Below, in pieces: positions 11,797-22,655 of a stretch of 64,000 nt of DNA; the first letter of the stretch is position 1; every line of letters starts with the position of its first letter. Source of the stretch: Forficula auricularia (lineage: Eukaryota; Arthropoda; Insecta; Dermaptera; Forficulidae); the NCBI GenBank assembly GCA_024734495.1, contig JALMQS010000067.1, forward strand, positions 1-64,000, given 5' to 3'. A program made the position numbers and the translations under genes. Under the pieces are notes generated by a model. The model saw only the letters and a program-made list of their open reading frames with translations, did not search any database and was not told the DNA's origin.

Positions 11797-13181
11797 AATG
11801 AACACGTAGGGTGACCAGATCTCATAGCGAGGGGAAAAAAATGTCGGAATCTTGTTCGTCCGGACCCCACAAAACGATTCCCCCTTCCAGACACTGAGAT
11901 AGCCGAAATTTGAGCTCGATCAAACGACGCCAACCCGTGCCGCTCGTCACTCAAAGTTTGAAAAAATCCAAATTTTTGGCCAAAAAGCCGACATATGAAG
12001 CCATAACTCCAGAACGGTAAATATTAGAAACACGCTTAATATCTCAAAAGAAAGCTAATGTTGTTCTTCAAAATTTATATTCTATACATAATTGTTGTTA
12101 TTTTAAGTCAAACCGAGTTACAACAGCCTTTAGCGCCAAAAACGTGACCTGGTACCACTAGGAGCATACTTCGTATATTTTGATATTAAGTGATAAATTT
12201 TGCTTTTTTTTTGGTATATTTTTAAGTTTAAAGTAGAAATATAATAAAAAAAAACAAGTAATACTGATAAGTCTAATGACATTTTTTATTTTAAAATATA
12301 AAAATCAGGTATATAATACATACAAAACAGATACACAAAAGATACAGACGTAGTACCTACATGAGTTGATAATTTTACATAGTTATCTAATCTATTCTAG
12401 AGCTTTTGTTAAAGTAGTTTTTGAAACGTCAGGATTTAATGCTCGGCATTTGCTTACAACTTGCAGAACATATTGCTTTTGGTCTTCATCTTTTGTCAGA
12501 AGGTCGTTAAGGTTATTAATTTAACACCACGCTCAGCCATATCATTAACTACTTTTAATGTTTTGAAATTTTCAATCCTTCGTGGAAGTCATTATTTTGA
12601 AGCCAGGTGTTTGGATGTTGTCTTAGGAAATCTGTTTTTATATTAAATCGGTCAAAGAATGTAAACATTTCTTTGGTAAGTAAATTTACCAATCCTCCAT
12701 CAACTACCTCTTTTTATTTTTATTTCCTATCTTTTGGATTTACAACCTTAGCGTGCTCTGATGGTTCATCTGTGCTACTGAGCAATTTATTAGCCATTAA
12801 CAACTTTTCATCGTCTGTAATGGTGGGATCAAAATCGATAATCCCACCAACTTTGCATTCAAATACCACAAATGGTTCGAAAATTTGGTCAGGGCTATTT
12901 CTGCAATGTCGTTGTCACATTCATTATAGTCTAAGAGACTATGCAAAATACCTAAATCTTGCTTTGGTGCAAGATGAGCTTTTGGAGCATTGAACCAAGC
13001 TTTACGATAAATTTTAACATGGAAAACAGAAATGGCACGCACAGAACTTTCTTCTTCTTTACACATCTTAAATTGACGACGAAAAATGAACATTTTTAAG
13101 CAGTAAATAGCCTTTGCCAGCCAAGGCATCTTGTTGAGCAATATCAAAGAGATCATCAAACTTTTCAACAAACTGTTTAGA

Positions 13182-13535
13182 ATTAGTAGAGATTGTGGTG
13201 TTGGTGCAAGGTGAAACATCTTTAATAAAGATAAGAGTAAATAAATATTATATTTAATATTGATTTACTATGAAGTTAAGATACTAGGTCACTTATTTCA
13301 CATTAAAATTAAAAAATTAAAAGATATAAAAATTTTTTCTTTTTCAATATATATATTTCAGGCTATCAACCCATCTTCAGGAAGTACGGAAAGTTACTAT
13401 CTGTACTTCCTGAAGATGGGTTGATAGCCCGAAATATATATATTGAAAAAGAAAAAAAATTTTATATCTTTTAATTTTTTAATTTTAATGTGAAATAAGT
13501 GACCTAGTATCCTTAACTCATAGTAAATCAATATT
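13182..13535. mobile_element. Hairpin element 2 (354 bp) with hammerhead-like motif
   Basis: Flanked by a 12-bp direct repeat, AAACTGTTTAGA (13170-13181 and 13536-13547), interrupting the decayed gene above. The head matches element 8696 ('gattgtggtgttggtgcaag'). The body is a long palindrome whose arms meet near 13393 ('tctgtacttcctgaagatgg' against 'ccatcttcaggaagtacgga'). Each arm carries the CTGAAGA...GAAA motif. Its length equals that of the element at 30025. Confidence 0.7.
13407..13447 (+). ncRNA. Hammerhead-like motif (in hairpin element 2)
   Basis: CTGAAGA (13410-13416), one extra T, a GGG/CCC stem closing a 7-base loop, then GAAA. The AT-rich run after GAAA can form a 2-bp stem III. 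TTC just before CTGAAGA can pair with GAA after the putative cleavage T, giving a 3-bp stem I. The canonical hammerhead core has no extra base between CUGANGA and stem II, so activity is doubtful. A diverged copy lies on the minus strand in the opposite arm (about 13340-13381). Confidence 0.35.
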
Positions 13536-13603
13536 AAACTGTTTAGATTTGTTCTTGACCGTTTCCGATGTTTTCTTCCGGTCTTTTTAAAGAGTTCTCC
13601 ACT

Positions 13604-13808
13604 CATGCGGGGATCCGGGAGGGGAGGCGCGATGGGGGCGACCGCCCCCCAAAGCATTGGAGATCAACATTTATTATATGTTTATTTAATTATTTTTTTT
13701 TTTTTTATAACATTAAATTTTAAAATTGAAGAAAATAAAGTTCTATGTGGGGGGGGGCCCTCTGACCCCCCCCCCCCCCCCCAAATCAGAGGTCTGGATC
13801 CGCGCCTG
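13604..13808. mobile_element. hAT-like MITE (205 bp) with perfect 8-bp duplication
   Basis: The target-site duplication TCTCCACT is at 13596-13603 and 13809-13816. The inverted ends are CATGCGGGGATCC and CAGGCGCGGATCC. There are internal C and G homopolymer runs. The 8-bp duplication and CAGG-type ends are typical of hAT non-autonomous elements. Removing one duplication plus the element rejoins the transposon gene frame around ...HAEWRTL. Confidence 0.7.
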
Positions 13809-14378
13809 TCTCCACTCGGCGTGAAGTTTTTCCAGCTTAGTAATTGCATCTTGCTCATGTTTAGTCGGGATTCGAGCTTTCTCCCAAAAAATGAACACTT
13901 CTCGTATGGTAAGTTTTGCTGATTCTCTTACAGTTAATTTCACAGTACGTAAATTATAAAATAAAGCACACAAAAGTTGACGATTTGAGAGTAGTTTACA
14001 ACCGGTGATCTGGTAAATGGGATAGCCCACAAGAAATATTTTATCCTTGGTCCGGCTTTGTACGCCTGATGTGGATGCCATTTCAGAGTCCAATAGGTAA
14101 ATAACAGTAAACTTGAAAAATGAAACAAAATATATTACAAACTTTTATTTCAATAAAATGTTTTCAAATGTCTTTTAAAATAATACTATAATAGTTATAA
14201 AAACAATAACACACACAGTTGGAAAATTAAAAAAAAAAACGTTAAAATATTTTCACTAGATAATTGTTCGATCTTACCAGCTCAAAGGCACTTTAGAAAC
14301 TAAACTGAATAAATAAAAGGTCGGTTGTAGGCTGAAGTAAAATCACCATCCCTAAAACAGAAATAAGATCCAGCCTCC

Positions 14379-15122
14379 TTTTTAACCGACTTCAAAAAAG
14401 GAGGAGGTTCTCTATTCGACTGAATTTTTTTTTTTTTTTTTTTGTGCCTATGTTACCTCATATCTCCGCCAATTGTCAACCGATTTTGAAAAATTTTTTT
14501 GCATTGGGTCCAGTCTAGCTTCCGATTGGTCCCATTTTTTTTTTCGATTTTTTTCCATAGGTATTAGACCTTTTTTATTAGGTTTGTTTAGACCTAACCT
14601 CTTTGTTTATGAACCGATTTCGATGGTTCTTTTTTTATCCGAAAGGGGGTGTCTTAGGGATGGTGTCATATTAATTTGGTCAAGTTCTGATGATATGATC
14701 ACTATTAATGACATCACTAAAAAGAGAAAAATAAAAATAATTTTTAAGAAAAATAAAACCGACTTCAAAAAATTAAATGCAACAAATAAAATACACTAAA
14801 AGGTATAAAATAATTATTATCTTATTTAGTTACAACTAAACGACGAAATATTAACATGAAATTACTTTTTGAAGTTGGTGCCAAATATATACCTTTTATG
14901 AATCGCACTCGACGGATCTTACTTAGTACGTTTGGCGGGTACGCTCGCTTATAGGTATAGTTTGTTTGGCACCGACTTCAAAAAGCAATTTCATGTTAAT
15001 ATTTCGTCGTTTAGTTGTAACTAAATAAGATAATAATTATTTTATACCTTTTAGTGTATTTTATTTGTTGCATTTAATTTTTTGAAGTCGGTTTTTATTT
15101 TTTTCTTAAAAATTATTTTTTA
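14379..15122. mobile_element. AACCGACTTC element, copy 1
   Basis: Both ends carry AACCGACTTC/GAAGTCGGTT. The right part is a hairpin (14729-15122): 'accgacttcaaaaaattaaa' pairs with 'gaagtcggttttta'-type sequence around a loop of about 75 bp containing 'tttggcgggtacgctcgc'. The left part holds 'aggaggaggttctctattcg'. It is the same element as 56093-57058 in opposite orientation. No protein-coding frame. Confidence 0.65.
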
Positions 15123-15853
15123 CCTGTCAAACGGGTCTTTCTTTGGTAAATTAGTCAGGTAATCCCCATATAATAAAAGATTAAATTTGGACAAAAGGCT
15201 TATTTATGTTTGAAAATTGAGTTCCAAAATACTTTTTAACAAAAAAATGTTAATTCCGAGAAACATTATGTAAAAACCCGTAAAATTCTTAGAATACTCC
15301 CAAACTGGCTCCTAGTGGTACCAGGTCACGTTTTTGGGGTCAAAGGGTGTTGTAACTCTGTTTGACTTAAAATAACAACAATTATGTATAGAATATAAAT
15401 TTTGAAGAACAACATTAGCTTTCTTTTGAAATATTAAGCGTGTTTCTATTATTTACCGTTCTGGAGTTATGGCTCCATATGTCAGCTTTTTGGCCAAAAA
15501 TTTGGATTTTTTCGAACTTTGAGCGACGAGCGGCAGGGGTTAACGTCGTTTAATCGAGCTCAAATTTCGGCTATCTCAATATCTGGAAAGGGGAATCGTT
15601 TTGTGGGGTCCAGACGAACAAGATTCCGACATCGATTTTTTGTGGTCACCCTAATGAACAGATACGCAAAATTATATGACATTTTACGGCAATAATATTC
15701 AGAAACATTAGTATTTAGAAATATATAAAAAAAAATATATATATTTAACGAATGAACAAAAAATGAACTCAGTTTAATATTTTAATGTAAATTATAAAAA
15801 TTGACTTAAATGGCTTATATATAATAATATAATGTGAATTTATATAAATCATT

Positions 15854-15946
15854 TTATTTTTTTTTGAAAAATGAAGTTATACTTTTGGATCCGGATGCTG
15901 CTTTTGATCTTGCTTTTTCTTTCGCGGACAAATTAGTTTTGGTTGC
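15854..15946 (-). CDS. RNASEH2B: Ribonuclease H2 subunit B, exon 6 (last)
   Basis: Terminal coding exon: acceptor ...ttctag at 15949-15947, phase 0, 30 codons plus TAA. It encodes a basic tail (SAKEKARSKAASGSK) ending SITSFFKKK, a PIP-box-like sequence (hydrophobic, two residues, FF) through which RNase H2 is known to bind PCNA at replication and repair sites. Ending in the PIP box is the expected C-terminus for this family and supports the exon although it lies 4.25 kb from exon 5. Confidence 0.85.
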   Translation of the reverse strand, partial: ATKTNLSAKEKARSKAASGSKSITSFFKKK

Positions 15947-16746
15947 CTAGAAAAAAATTTAAGAAAATTTAAAATATGTATATTATATTAATTTTCAAGT
16001 AATAAATATTTGTATATTAAAATTAAAATCTCCTTAAGTATAGAATACATGTTATGAATGCAGTTAAAGAAATTGGAGCAAAAAGTGAAAACTTTTTCAA
16101 GATATTGTACTACTCTTTCAAGCTAGCTAGAGCCGTCCAAGTAATAAATTATCAATTTGGATATAATAAACTAATTTTTTTAAATTTAATTATCTTGAGA
16201 TAAATCCAATTTCTTAATTAATTTTAATACTTATATAAATTATTTGTAATAAATTAATTTAATTGAAATTGAAAAAATTGTTTATTTATGTCTATATTAT
16301 GACATCGTCTTAAATAAATATAATGAATTAACATCTTAAATAATTAACTCGATATGAAAGATTTAAGGAAGAGAGGACAATTTCATTAAGAATTCAATTT
16401 CAAGACTTAATGGCCATGTTACTTAAAGATCATTAAAAAAGAAGATTAAACTTCTATCAAAAACCGCTTACTGTTGACTAACATACTGAATAATTACATA
16501 AATTGACCAGGCCTGGTCAGCAGAATCACGTTTAATATTCCTCCCGTACTTACCAGAAACCATCAACTCTTGCATACTAAGTTTGTTTATATGAACTCTC
16601 TTAATATATTCTCTTTTAATTAGAAATGCTTATTTATTGGAGGAACACAATATAGACATATTCATAAGGAAAAGCAGACAAAATCAGGAAGCTGCAATTT
16701 CTTATAAAAGTTCAAATTCCCGATAGTAGTAGAGTTAAAAAAAGAA

Positions 16747-16873
16747 AATCACGAGACATTGTCAACTACTGAATTCAAGGGGTTGGATAATTTTTATTAT
16801 ATTTCAGAAGGGTTGTATTTACCACAATTTCCATAACAATTTGGATTCAGTAGTAGACAACCTCTCGTATTTT
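16747..16873. repeat. Small inverted repeat / MITE-like hairpin
   Basis: 'cacgagacattgtcaactac' pairs with about 16845-16868 ('gtagtagacaacctctcgt'). Arms are about 30 bp around a spacer of about 65 bp. There is no clear target duplication. Confidence 0.4.
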
Positions 16874-18164
16874 CCTCTGCAATTTCTAGATATTTAATCC
16901 TAATTTGTTAGTTGATACTCTCAAATAAATTTAAATAATGTTTAAAAGCGTTTTTTCGTTATGTATACTACTAAATACTAGATATATTATATATTTATAA
17001 TTTATTTAAAATTTTCATATTATTATATTATACAGGTTGGTTAACGAGTGTAAAAAACTTTGGGAAATTGTTGGGGAGATCATTTTATGCAATCAATCTT
17101 ATATGAACATAGGGCCCATTTTAATCCATTAAATCAGAGGTTCTTCATCTTTTTAAAATGCTATACGATTATGTAGTAAGCAATATGGTGGTGTAGAATT
17201 AAGTAAATATATCTTTGGAAAAACGAGGGCTAAAAAAATCTCAAATTCTCAAGTGATCAAGGCAGGTTCTAGACATTTTTTAATTGTAAGTGAACAATAT
17301 TTTGGCGAGCCCCATTTCAATGTTAATAAATGTGTAGTATAATGTAGCTTATGAATGGATAAGCTCGGTTATTCTTATTTTAATTTTATTTTTTTGAGAA
17401 ATATTTTTTCTTCATTTTTTTATAAAATGTTTTTGTTATCTTATTATTTTCTCGAAATTTTTTTTTAATTAGAATATTCTGGGTTACATTCATGCAGGAA
17501 TGAAATGATCAACTCTCCTTAGATTGAGAGATGGGAAATAAGCTCTCTTACTTTTTATTTTCCCCTTTTTCTGTATGATGTGATTTGAATCCATCAGAAA
17601 GCTCATAATAGACTAATTAACAATAGTTTGGTGGCCCACTTCAGATGGCGCCTTTGAGGCCGAGTAGTTTGCAGGATTCATATAGAAAAAATAAATTTAA
17701 TTATTTTACTGTTTCAACTCAAAGGGGGAGTTGGGTCGAACTATGTGTACTATCACATACGAATTTGAGTGGCAGCATTCATTTTTCCTTCCAACATGTT
17801 TACTATTTCAAGCCTGTAAACGAGGTCCTTTAAGTGGCTCCAAAGGTGTTGTGTTCTGTTTTTAAATAACATTTAATATTAATTTTGTGTTTTTTTTATT
17901 GTTAAACAAAAGTAGTAAATGTATGTACATTATTGTACATATTTCTAAAAAAAAGTTTGCTCAAAATGACATCCCCAACAATTTTCTAAAAAATTTACAC
18001 TCATGGTGAATCACCTCTGTACTTATATTTTATAATATATATATATATATATATATTATATATTTTTATAGAACTTTTAGTTCTTGAATATTGTTACTTT
18101 GGTTTATATTTTATATACTGCGTTGAATGTTTTATTTTATTTTTTTATTTTTTCTATGAGAAAT

Positions 18165-18315
18165 CCCTTAGGGGATGATTCTTGCATCATGAAAAAAAGA
18201 AAAAGGATTTATGAAATTTCAGGGATTGGGTCAGAGTCGAAGGTACCTGTGGATGCGGGTTTTGAAAGCATGAAGTTTATGTGGCTGGAAAGACAAATGC
18301 GGGAAGCGAGTTAAA
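18165..18315 (-). mobile_element. LINE 3'-tail fragment
   Basis: On the minus strand this resembles the end of the CR1/Jockey-like tails at 36880-37280 and 53925-54180. The blocks 'gattgggtcagagtcgaagg' and 'gtggatgcgggttttgaa' are shared with 28795-28915 and 31440-31490. Confidence 0.4.
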
Positions 18316-19136
18316 ATTTCAATTGTTAAATGACATCAGTCCGTTGTTTAAATAAATAAATATTATATAAGGCGACCTTGAAGGGAAATTGAGCGATAAA
18401 AATGTCTTCTTACCTCCACCAATAGCTCTCCTCAGTGCAAATTCTTTTAACAAATTGAAAAAATTAAAAATGCGCAATATAATTTAGTAAATAAATAATT
18501 TGATTTAAATTTATCAAATTACTAGTTAATTTAGTAATTGTAGAGTAACTACGCTTTCATAATTTTTTCAGTGATGACTTTTCGACCTTAATTTCTGAAG
18601 CCAGTTTCAAGTGTTGATTGGTTGGTGGACTCGCTCTATTGAAAAACGGCTTCAGAAATAAGGGGCTGAAAGGTCCAGTACTTGAGAGAATATTTTAATT
18701 AAAAAACAACTTCCAAATCATCAACCTTATCGCCAAAGGTTCAAAATAAAAAACTAAAAAAAAAATCGTCAAAAATGGTTGCACTTTGACTTAATCTTAA
18801 TGGCAAACGATAACACCAAACAGGCGCTGTTAAAGAAGACAAGAAGGATCTGGTTAATAGGTTATTTTGTTGACCATTTTAAGCCCTTAAGGAGGGAAGA
18901 TCCTAAGTTTTTAAGAAAATGAAAATGACGTATCAATAAATTATTTTATTTAGAATGTGTAGTTTTCATTATCCTTGGGCTGCCTTTCTATAATTATCCA
19001 CTGAATCTTATCAGTCCGTCTCCAAAAGAAAATACTTATAATATATTTTATTATCTAGCTTTAAGATATGATCCAAGAAGCTAGATATAGGAAAATTATT
19101 GAAAAATCCGCAAAAAATAGTTCTGGGCAATAGTGG

Positions 19137-19440
19137 GTTATAAATTTTGATGATCCTCTTTCCTAAGTCGCTGTTTCATCGTTTGAGAAAATAAGACGAC
19201 AATGTGAAAATTCAAATGAGGCTTATTTAAAAATGCAACAAGTTATATTTAATCAATTAAATTAAGAAATAAAGAAAAATAAATTTTTCACAGATATCTG
19301 GGCCAGCCGGAGATCGAACCCGGGTTTCTCACATGTCCGGTGCGAATGCTTTAAACAAGACAGATAGGGTCACTATGGCCACATCGTTTCAAGCTGAGCC
19401 CGGATATCCAGTGTCGAAAATCAGAGGCGCTATTTAACGG
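19137..19440 (-). mobile_element. tRNA-derived SINE-like repeat, copy 1
   Basis: Minus strand 19377-19295 is tRNA-like: GGCCA...TGGCC closing pairs, and a T-arm CCCGGGTTCGATCTCCGG with the B-box core GGTTCGATC. The left flank (19140-19290) is repeated at 19920-20100 ('gagaaaattcaaatgaggct'-like). Probably a SINE or pseudo-tRNA rather than a functional tRNA, since the D and anticodon arms do not fold cleanly by eye. Confidence 0.5.
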
Positions 19441-19556
19441 AGAAATATATATATTATTTTTATGAGAAAATAGATTTTGATTTCTCATTAACTTTCTGCC
19501 TATAGATGTCAAGAGGGGTGAATTCACTCAATTTTACATATAATTATTAATTCTAT

Positions 19557-19807
19557 ATATCGTCGCTTTAGAGTGTAAACCTGCTAACTCACAACAAGGA
19601 AATTTTACAGTGCAGAGAAAAAAACAAACAAAATTTAATATTATTGTTATGGAAAGAAACTATTTTTCACATTTTTTTTTCTACAACTTACGATCGTAAT
19701 TTTAAGTAGTTTTACTTGAACGATGCTGCATCTCTTTTTCTTTCGAATAATATGTCATATATGATAAAAAATGGATTTAGCAGGTTTACACTCTAAGGCG
19801 ACGATAT
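19557..19807. mobile_element. MITE with 31-bp inverted termini
   Basis: ATATCGTCGCTTTAGAGTG... at 19557-19587 and its reverse complement with one mismatch at 19777-19807. 251 bp, non-coding, between two tRNA-derived repeats. Confidence 0.7.
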
Positions 19808-19914
19808 GTATCTTGAAGATATCTCACTCCTATCTTGATTTTAGCCAATATGAACAAGATGTTATTTGAATTTTCTATTTATTTCATTTTTTGGTGTTTA
19901 AGCGAGAGGTAGCT

Positions 19915-20165
19915 GGTAAGTTAAAAATTTGCTGATCCTCTTTCTTACATAACGGATTCATTGTTTGAGAAAATAATTCGACCCCTTCGGGATACGACAG
20001 TGAGAAAATTCAAATGAGGCTTAGTTGACAATTATATAATAAATTAATTAATAAAATTAATAAGAAATTAAATTAAGAAATAGAGAAAAAACTGTTTTTC
20101 ACAACATGCGAGAAGCCAGAGTTCGATCCCCGGCTGGCTCGGATATCTGTGAAAAACAATTTGTT
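19915..20165 (+). mobile_element. tRNA-derived SINE-like repeat, copy 2
   Basis: Left portion collinear with 19140-19290, but the tRNA-like end ('agttcgatccccggctggct', then 'atatctgtgaaaaa') is in the opposite orientation to copy 1. The B-box is GTTCGATCC. Confidence 0.5.
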
Positions 20166-20196
20166 AATTTAATCATAGACTAGGTTAATTGATTAC

Positions 20197-20413
20197 CTTT
20201 TCAGGTTTAGTAAGATCAAGAATTGCATCACTGGCCGATTCGTCTTGTCTTGATGATTTATTTGTTTCACTTTGATTTGAACCAGAAAGTTTCCGTTTTC
20301 GATTATTATCTTTTGCTGTAGTGGCTTTTGATTCTTCTGGAAGATTTAAATGTTGCAAAAGTTTATTTGCTAATTCATCTTCCAAATATTCTGATACAAG
20401 ACCATGGGCGTAT
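20197..20413 (-). CDS. RNASEH2B: Ribonuclease H2 subunit B, exon 5
   Basis: Acceptor ...aacag at 20418-20414, donor gtaatc at 20196. Enters in phase 2 (AG|A) and leaves in phase 0. Encodes RYAHGLVSEYLEDELANKLL, matching the conserved helical C-terminal segment of RNase H2B, followed by a Lys/Ser/Asp-rich linker with a KRKLSG nuclear-localisation-like patch, ending DLTKPEK. Only 72 bp separate it from exon 4. Confidence 0.9.
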
Positions 20414-20485
20414 CTGTTAAAAATGAAAATTTGAGTAAAAAGTCTGATTTGTTTTATTGAGTAATGAAATTTGTTTCAAATTAAC

Positions 20486-20672
20486 CTAAGATAAGCTTCA
20501 GGTTCTTGAGCCTCCGACTGTTTACTACTCTTGATAAATGTAGCGCTGACAATACCAGAACCTACATGAAGACCCTTCTGTTTTAAAAGCTCCACAACTC
20601 GTTCGACTTTGCGTTGCAACCAATTTAATGTTTTTTCTTCATTAAATTTATAAGCAATTATATCATCGACTC
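20486..20672 (-). CDS. RNASEH2B: Ribonuclease H2 subunit B, exon 4
   Basis: Acceptor ...tctag at 20677-20673, donor gttaat at 20485. Translation begins (G)VDDIIAYKFNEEKTLNWLQR and runs through KVERVVELLKQ and a segment ending QEPEAYLR, the part of the family that follows the triple-barrel dimerisation region. Phases agree with exons 3 and 5. Confidence 0.9.
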
Positions 20673-20865
20673 CTAGATTGGATTATTGAAAAGAATTAAA
20701 TGATAATAAATAATAGACAATAGCCAATTAGTCATACAAGATATGGAATAGAAAGAAACAAAGAATAAACATTATTGTTTAATTAATGAGTCAAGGCCAG
20801 GCTGCGATAAAAGAATGAGGAAGAGATTAAAGAAATTCCATAATTCATATAGACATTAGGTATTA

Positions 20866-21507
20866 AATTTATAATTTTCTTATTAATATATCAAAGAATA
20901 ATTAACATATTAACGAGAATTGTTTTTGATCGCGCTTTTTAAACAAGATATATATCGCGAGACTACTGCTGATTGAGGCTATTGGAGTCTGCTGAGTCTT
21001 AAGTCTGGACCAATAGAGAATGAAAAAGATATGATCCATTTAGCTATAATCCAGCATCATTTCGCGTTTAGCCCTCATGACGCTTTTTATATCAAACACT
21101 GATATGGATCACCAAATGAATTTGTAATCTGAGATGTTATATATTCAATCTCCCAGTCCAGCGCGATCGAACTGTTAACACATGTGTTAGGTGTTTGCTA
21201 TTAATTAATCATAAGTTTCCTGTATTTGATTAGATCGCGAATCGAAAGGAGGTGATTTTTGTCAAATATTAAGTGAAAATAATATCCGAATTTATATATT
21301 TCTAATTTGAAATAATGAAGTTAAATAAATTTATAATTTTCTCATTAATATATCAAAGAATAATTAACATATTCTCGTTAATATGTCAATTATTCATTGA
21401 TATATTAAATTATAAATTTATTTAACTTCATTATTTCAAGTTAGAAATATATAAATTCGGATATTATTTTCACTCAATATTTGACAAAAATCACCTGCTT
21501 TCGATTC
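20866..21507. mobile_element. Hairpin-containing insertion with 13-bp duplication
   Basis: ACATTAGGTATTA occurs at 20853-20865 and 21508-21520. The right part (21239-21507) is an almost perfect palindrome with arms of about 125 bp (for example 'aggtgatttttgtcaaatat' against 'atatttgacaaaaatcacct'). An arm fragment is repeated at the left edge (20866-20935). No CTGAWGA motif was found. It sits in RNASEH2B intron 3. Confidence 0.6.
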
Positions 21508-21539
21508 ACATTAGGTATTAGTTTGAGTTCGACGATCAG

Positions 21540-21640
21540 TGGCTAAGAGGATATAGGTAGGAGCTAGGGCTCTTATGAAAAAACGTCGCAGCGCACATGC
21601 AAAGATCCCGGGTTCGAACCCCGGCTGATCCTTTTGTCTA
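21540..21640 (+). mobile_element. tRNA-like sequence (SINE head or pseudo-tRNA)
   Basis: GATCAG...CTGATC acceptor-like pairing, A-box TGGCTAAGAGG, B-box GGTTCGAACC within a CCGGG/CCCGG T-stem. About 98 nt, longer than a normal tRNA, and no convincing anticodon arm. Followed by a short CTATAATAAAAATAA tail. Confidence 0.45.
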
Positions 21641-21879
21641 TAATAAAAATAATCTTTTCTTCGTTTCCTAAATTTAACTTTGTATTATTCTATACAATTC
21701 AATCGAAAAACTATTAATAAATGTACAAAAGAATTAAAAATATTTTGATTTGATAAGTGAAATTTGATATAAAAATAATTCATTGAATTGATAAGAATTT
21801 CAAGGTTTTTTAAATAAGTTTACGAGGGTGGTGATAATTGATCTCCGGGCCATTGGCAATTTTTTGAATTCAATGGTCG

Positions 21880-22210
21880 AGAGAGCATCCTTTTTTAATG
21901 CGATCTAATGTAAGAACCCAAGAAGATGCAACCTCTATAGATCTTGAAAGGCCTTTGCATTATCGAAGTGAGGAAAAGAAATACCCGGGACTTGAAGGTT
22001 TAAATATTATAAGTGTCGGAAAAGATGGTGGCGGGGAGAGAGGACAAGTTCCTTGAAGTTAAGAGAATATAGGTATTGGCGAATAAAGAGGTTCAGCACT
22101 GCTCCATTTTAATCCGATGGAATGTTGAGAGTGGGTGGTACACAGGCTTTGGGGGAATAGTATTTATAATGTAGGGAAAGCGTGCTCTATGGCACTTGGG
22201 GTCGATTTCT
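21880..22210 (-). pseudogene. CR1/Jockey-like LINE ORF2 C-terminal fragment
   Basis: Minus-strand translation gives ...LTSRNLSSLPATIFSDTYN and TFKSRV, the C-terminal end signature of LINE reverse-transcriptase ORFs in this window (compare SRDWNSLP at 53960 and 37060). Decayed. Located in RNASEH2B intron 3. Confidence 0.5.
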
Positions 22211-22579
22211 GAGGGGTAAAAATATCTCTGGCATGTAAACAAATTCATCTAACAATATATCTTGGATATCCTTCATAAAATGACGCCCACTTTGATTTTT
22301 TCTTTTGTTAATTTGAGTGAGCAGTTTCATTGAGAGAATATTGTCTATGTTGACCTCTGACGTCATACCATTGATTTTTGATAAAGCTTCTTTAGTTTGA
22401 ATATTTTTAAAAACAAAAAAATCTTTATTCAGTATTTTTAATTAAACTTTCTATTTTATTATAATTTTTAAATTTAAATTTGTAATACACCCTATTACGG
22501 TTCAATCAGAGCAATAAACTCTCGAATGATATTTTTTAGTTTTTGTATGATCCTTGAATTATAAGCAATAACTCTTGAT

Positions 22580-22642
22580 AACTTTTAAGAAGATAGGTGT
22601 TGGTTCAAAGTGAAACAATTTTTAATAATAAAAAAATTTATT
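22580..22642. mobile_element. Minimal head-only hairpin-family insertion (63 bp)
   Basis: Bounded by a 13-bp direct repeat, AATAACTCTTGAT (22567-22579 and 22643-22655). It contains only the head block GGTGTTGGTTCAAAGTGAAACA plus an A/T tail, so the head seems to be the mobile unit's defining end. Confidence 0.55.
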
Positions 22643-22655
22643 AATAACTCTTGAT

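Larger units (their letters stand above)
12392..14081 (-). pseudogene. Decayed transposon-encoded protein, unrecognised family
   Basis: Minus-strand pieces read in order. The N-terminus MASTSG (ATG at 14081) runs through 'REVFIFWEKARIPTKHEQ' and 'KLEKLHAEW'. After removing the 13604-13808 insertion and its duplicated 8 bp, the frame continues to a TAA near 13590, then 'KQFVEKFDDLFDIAQQDAL' split by the 13182-13535 insertion. It continues through 'WFNAPKAHLAPKQDLGIL' and 'KFSNHLWYLNAKLVGL', and ends ...TLTKALE at 12392. Several frameshifts and nonsense codons break it. The pattern resembles an uncharacterised protein repeatedly seen in arthropod mobile elements. No catalytic motif was identified. 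Confidence 0.45.
11805..15655 (-). mobile_element. Dead DNA transposon with about 350-bp inverted termini
   Basis: 11807-12170 is the reverse complement of about 15300-15653, including 'cgtgacctggtaccactagg' near 12144 against 'cctagtggtaccaggtcacg' near 15302. Both ends read (T)AGGGTGACCA. An 8-bp AATGAACA lies at 11797-11804 and 15653-15660, with three extra bases at the left end. A decayed minus-strand gene lies inside (12392-14081). Three younger elements are inserted: 13182-13535, 13604-13808 and 14379-15122. The superfamily is not certain; an 8-bp duplication would fit hAT or P-like elements. Confidence 0.65.
15947..20196 (-). other. RNASEH2B: RNASEH2B intron 5 (4.25 kb)
   Basis: Non-coding. 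Contains an inverted copy of the 'accgagtcttgaaaaag' repeat near 16075-16145, a hairpin at 16747-16873, a LINE-tail fragment at 18165-18315, an AT microsatellite near 18038-18062, a MITE at 19557-19807 and tRNA-derived repeats at 19137-19440 and 19915-20165. Confidence 0.7.

Noticed and set aside
13605..13922. Plus-strand frame of 105 codons
   Set aside because: It runs through the MITE's C and G homopolymers and the antisense of the decayed transposon gene; a shadow frame.
14473..14799. Plus-strand frame of 108 codons
   Set aside because: Lies wholly within the non-coding AACCGACTTC element, with low-complexity translation and no counterpart frame in the copy at 56093.
19295..19377. Functional tRNA gene on the minus strand
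   Set aside because: Only the T-arm is convincing, and the sequence is part of a duplicated repeat.
21540..21640. Functional tRNA gene
   Set aside because: The T-arm and acceptor-like ends fit, but the length is near 98 nt and no proper anticodon arm is visible; more likely SINE or pseudo-tRNA.
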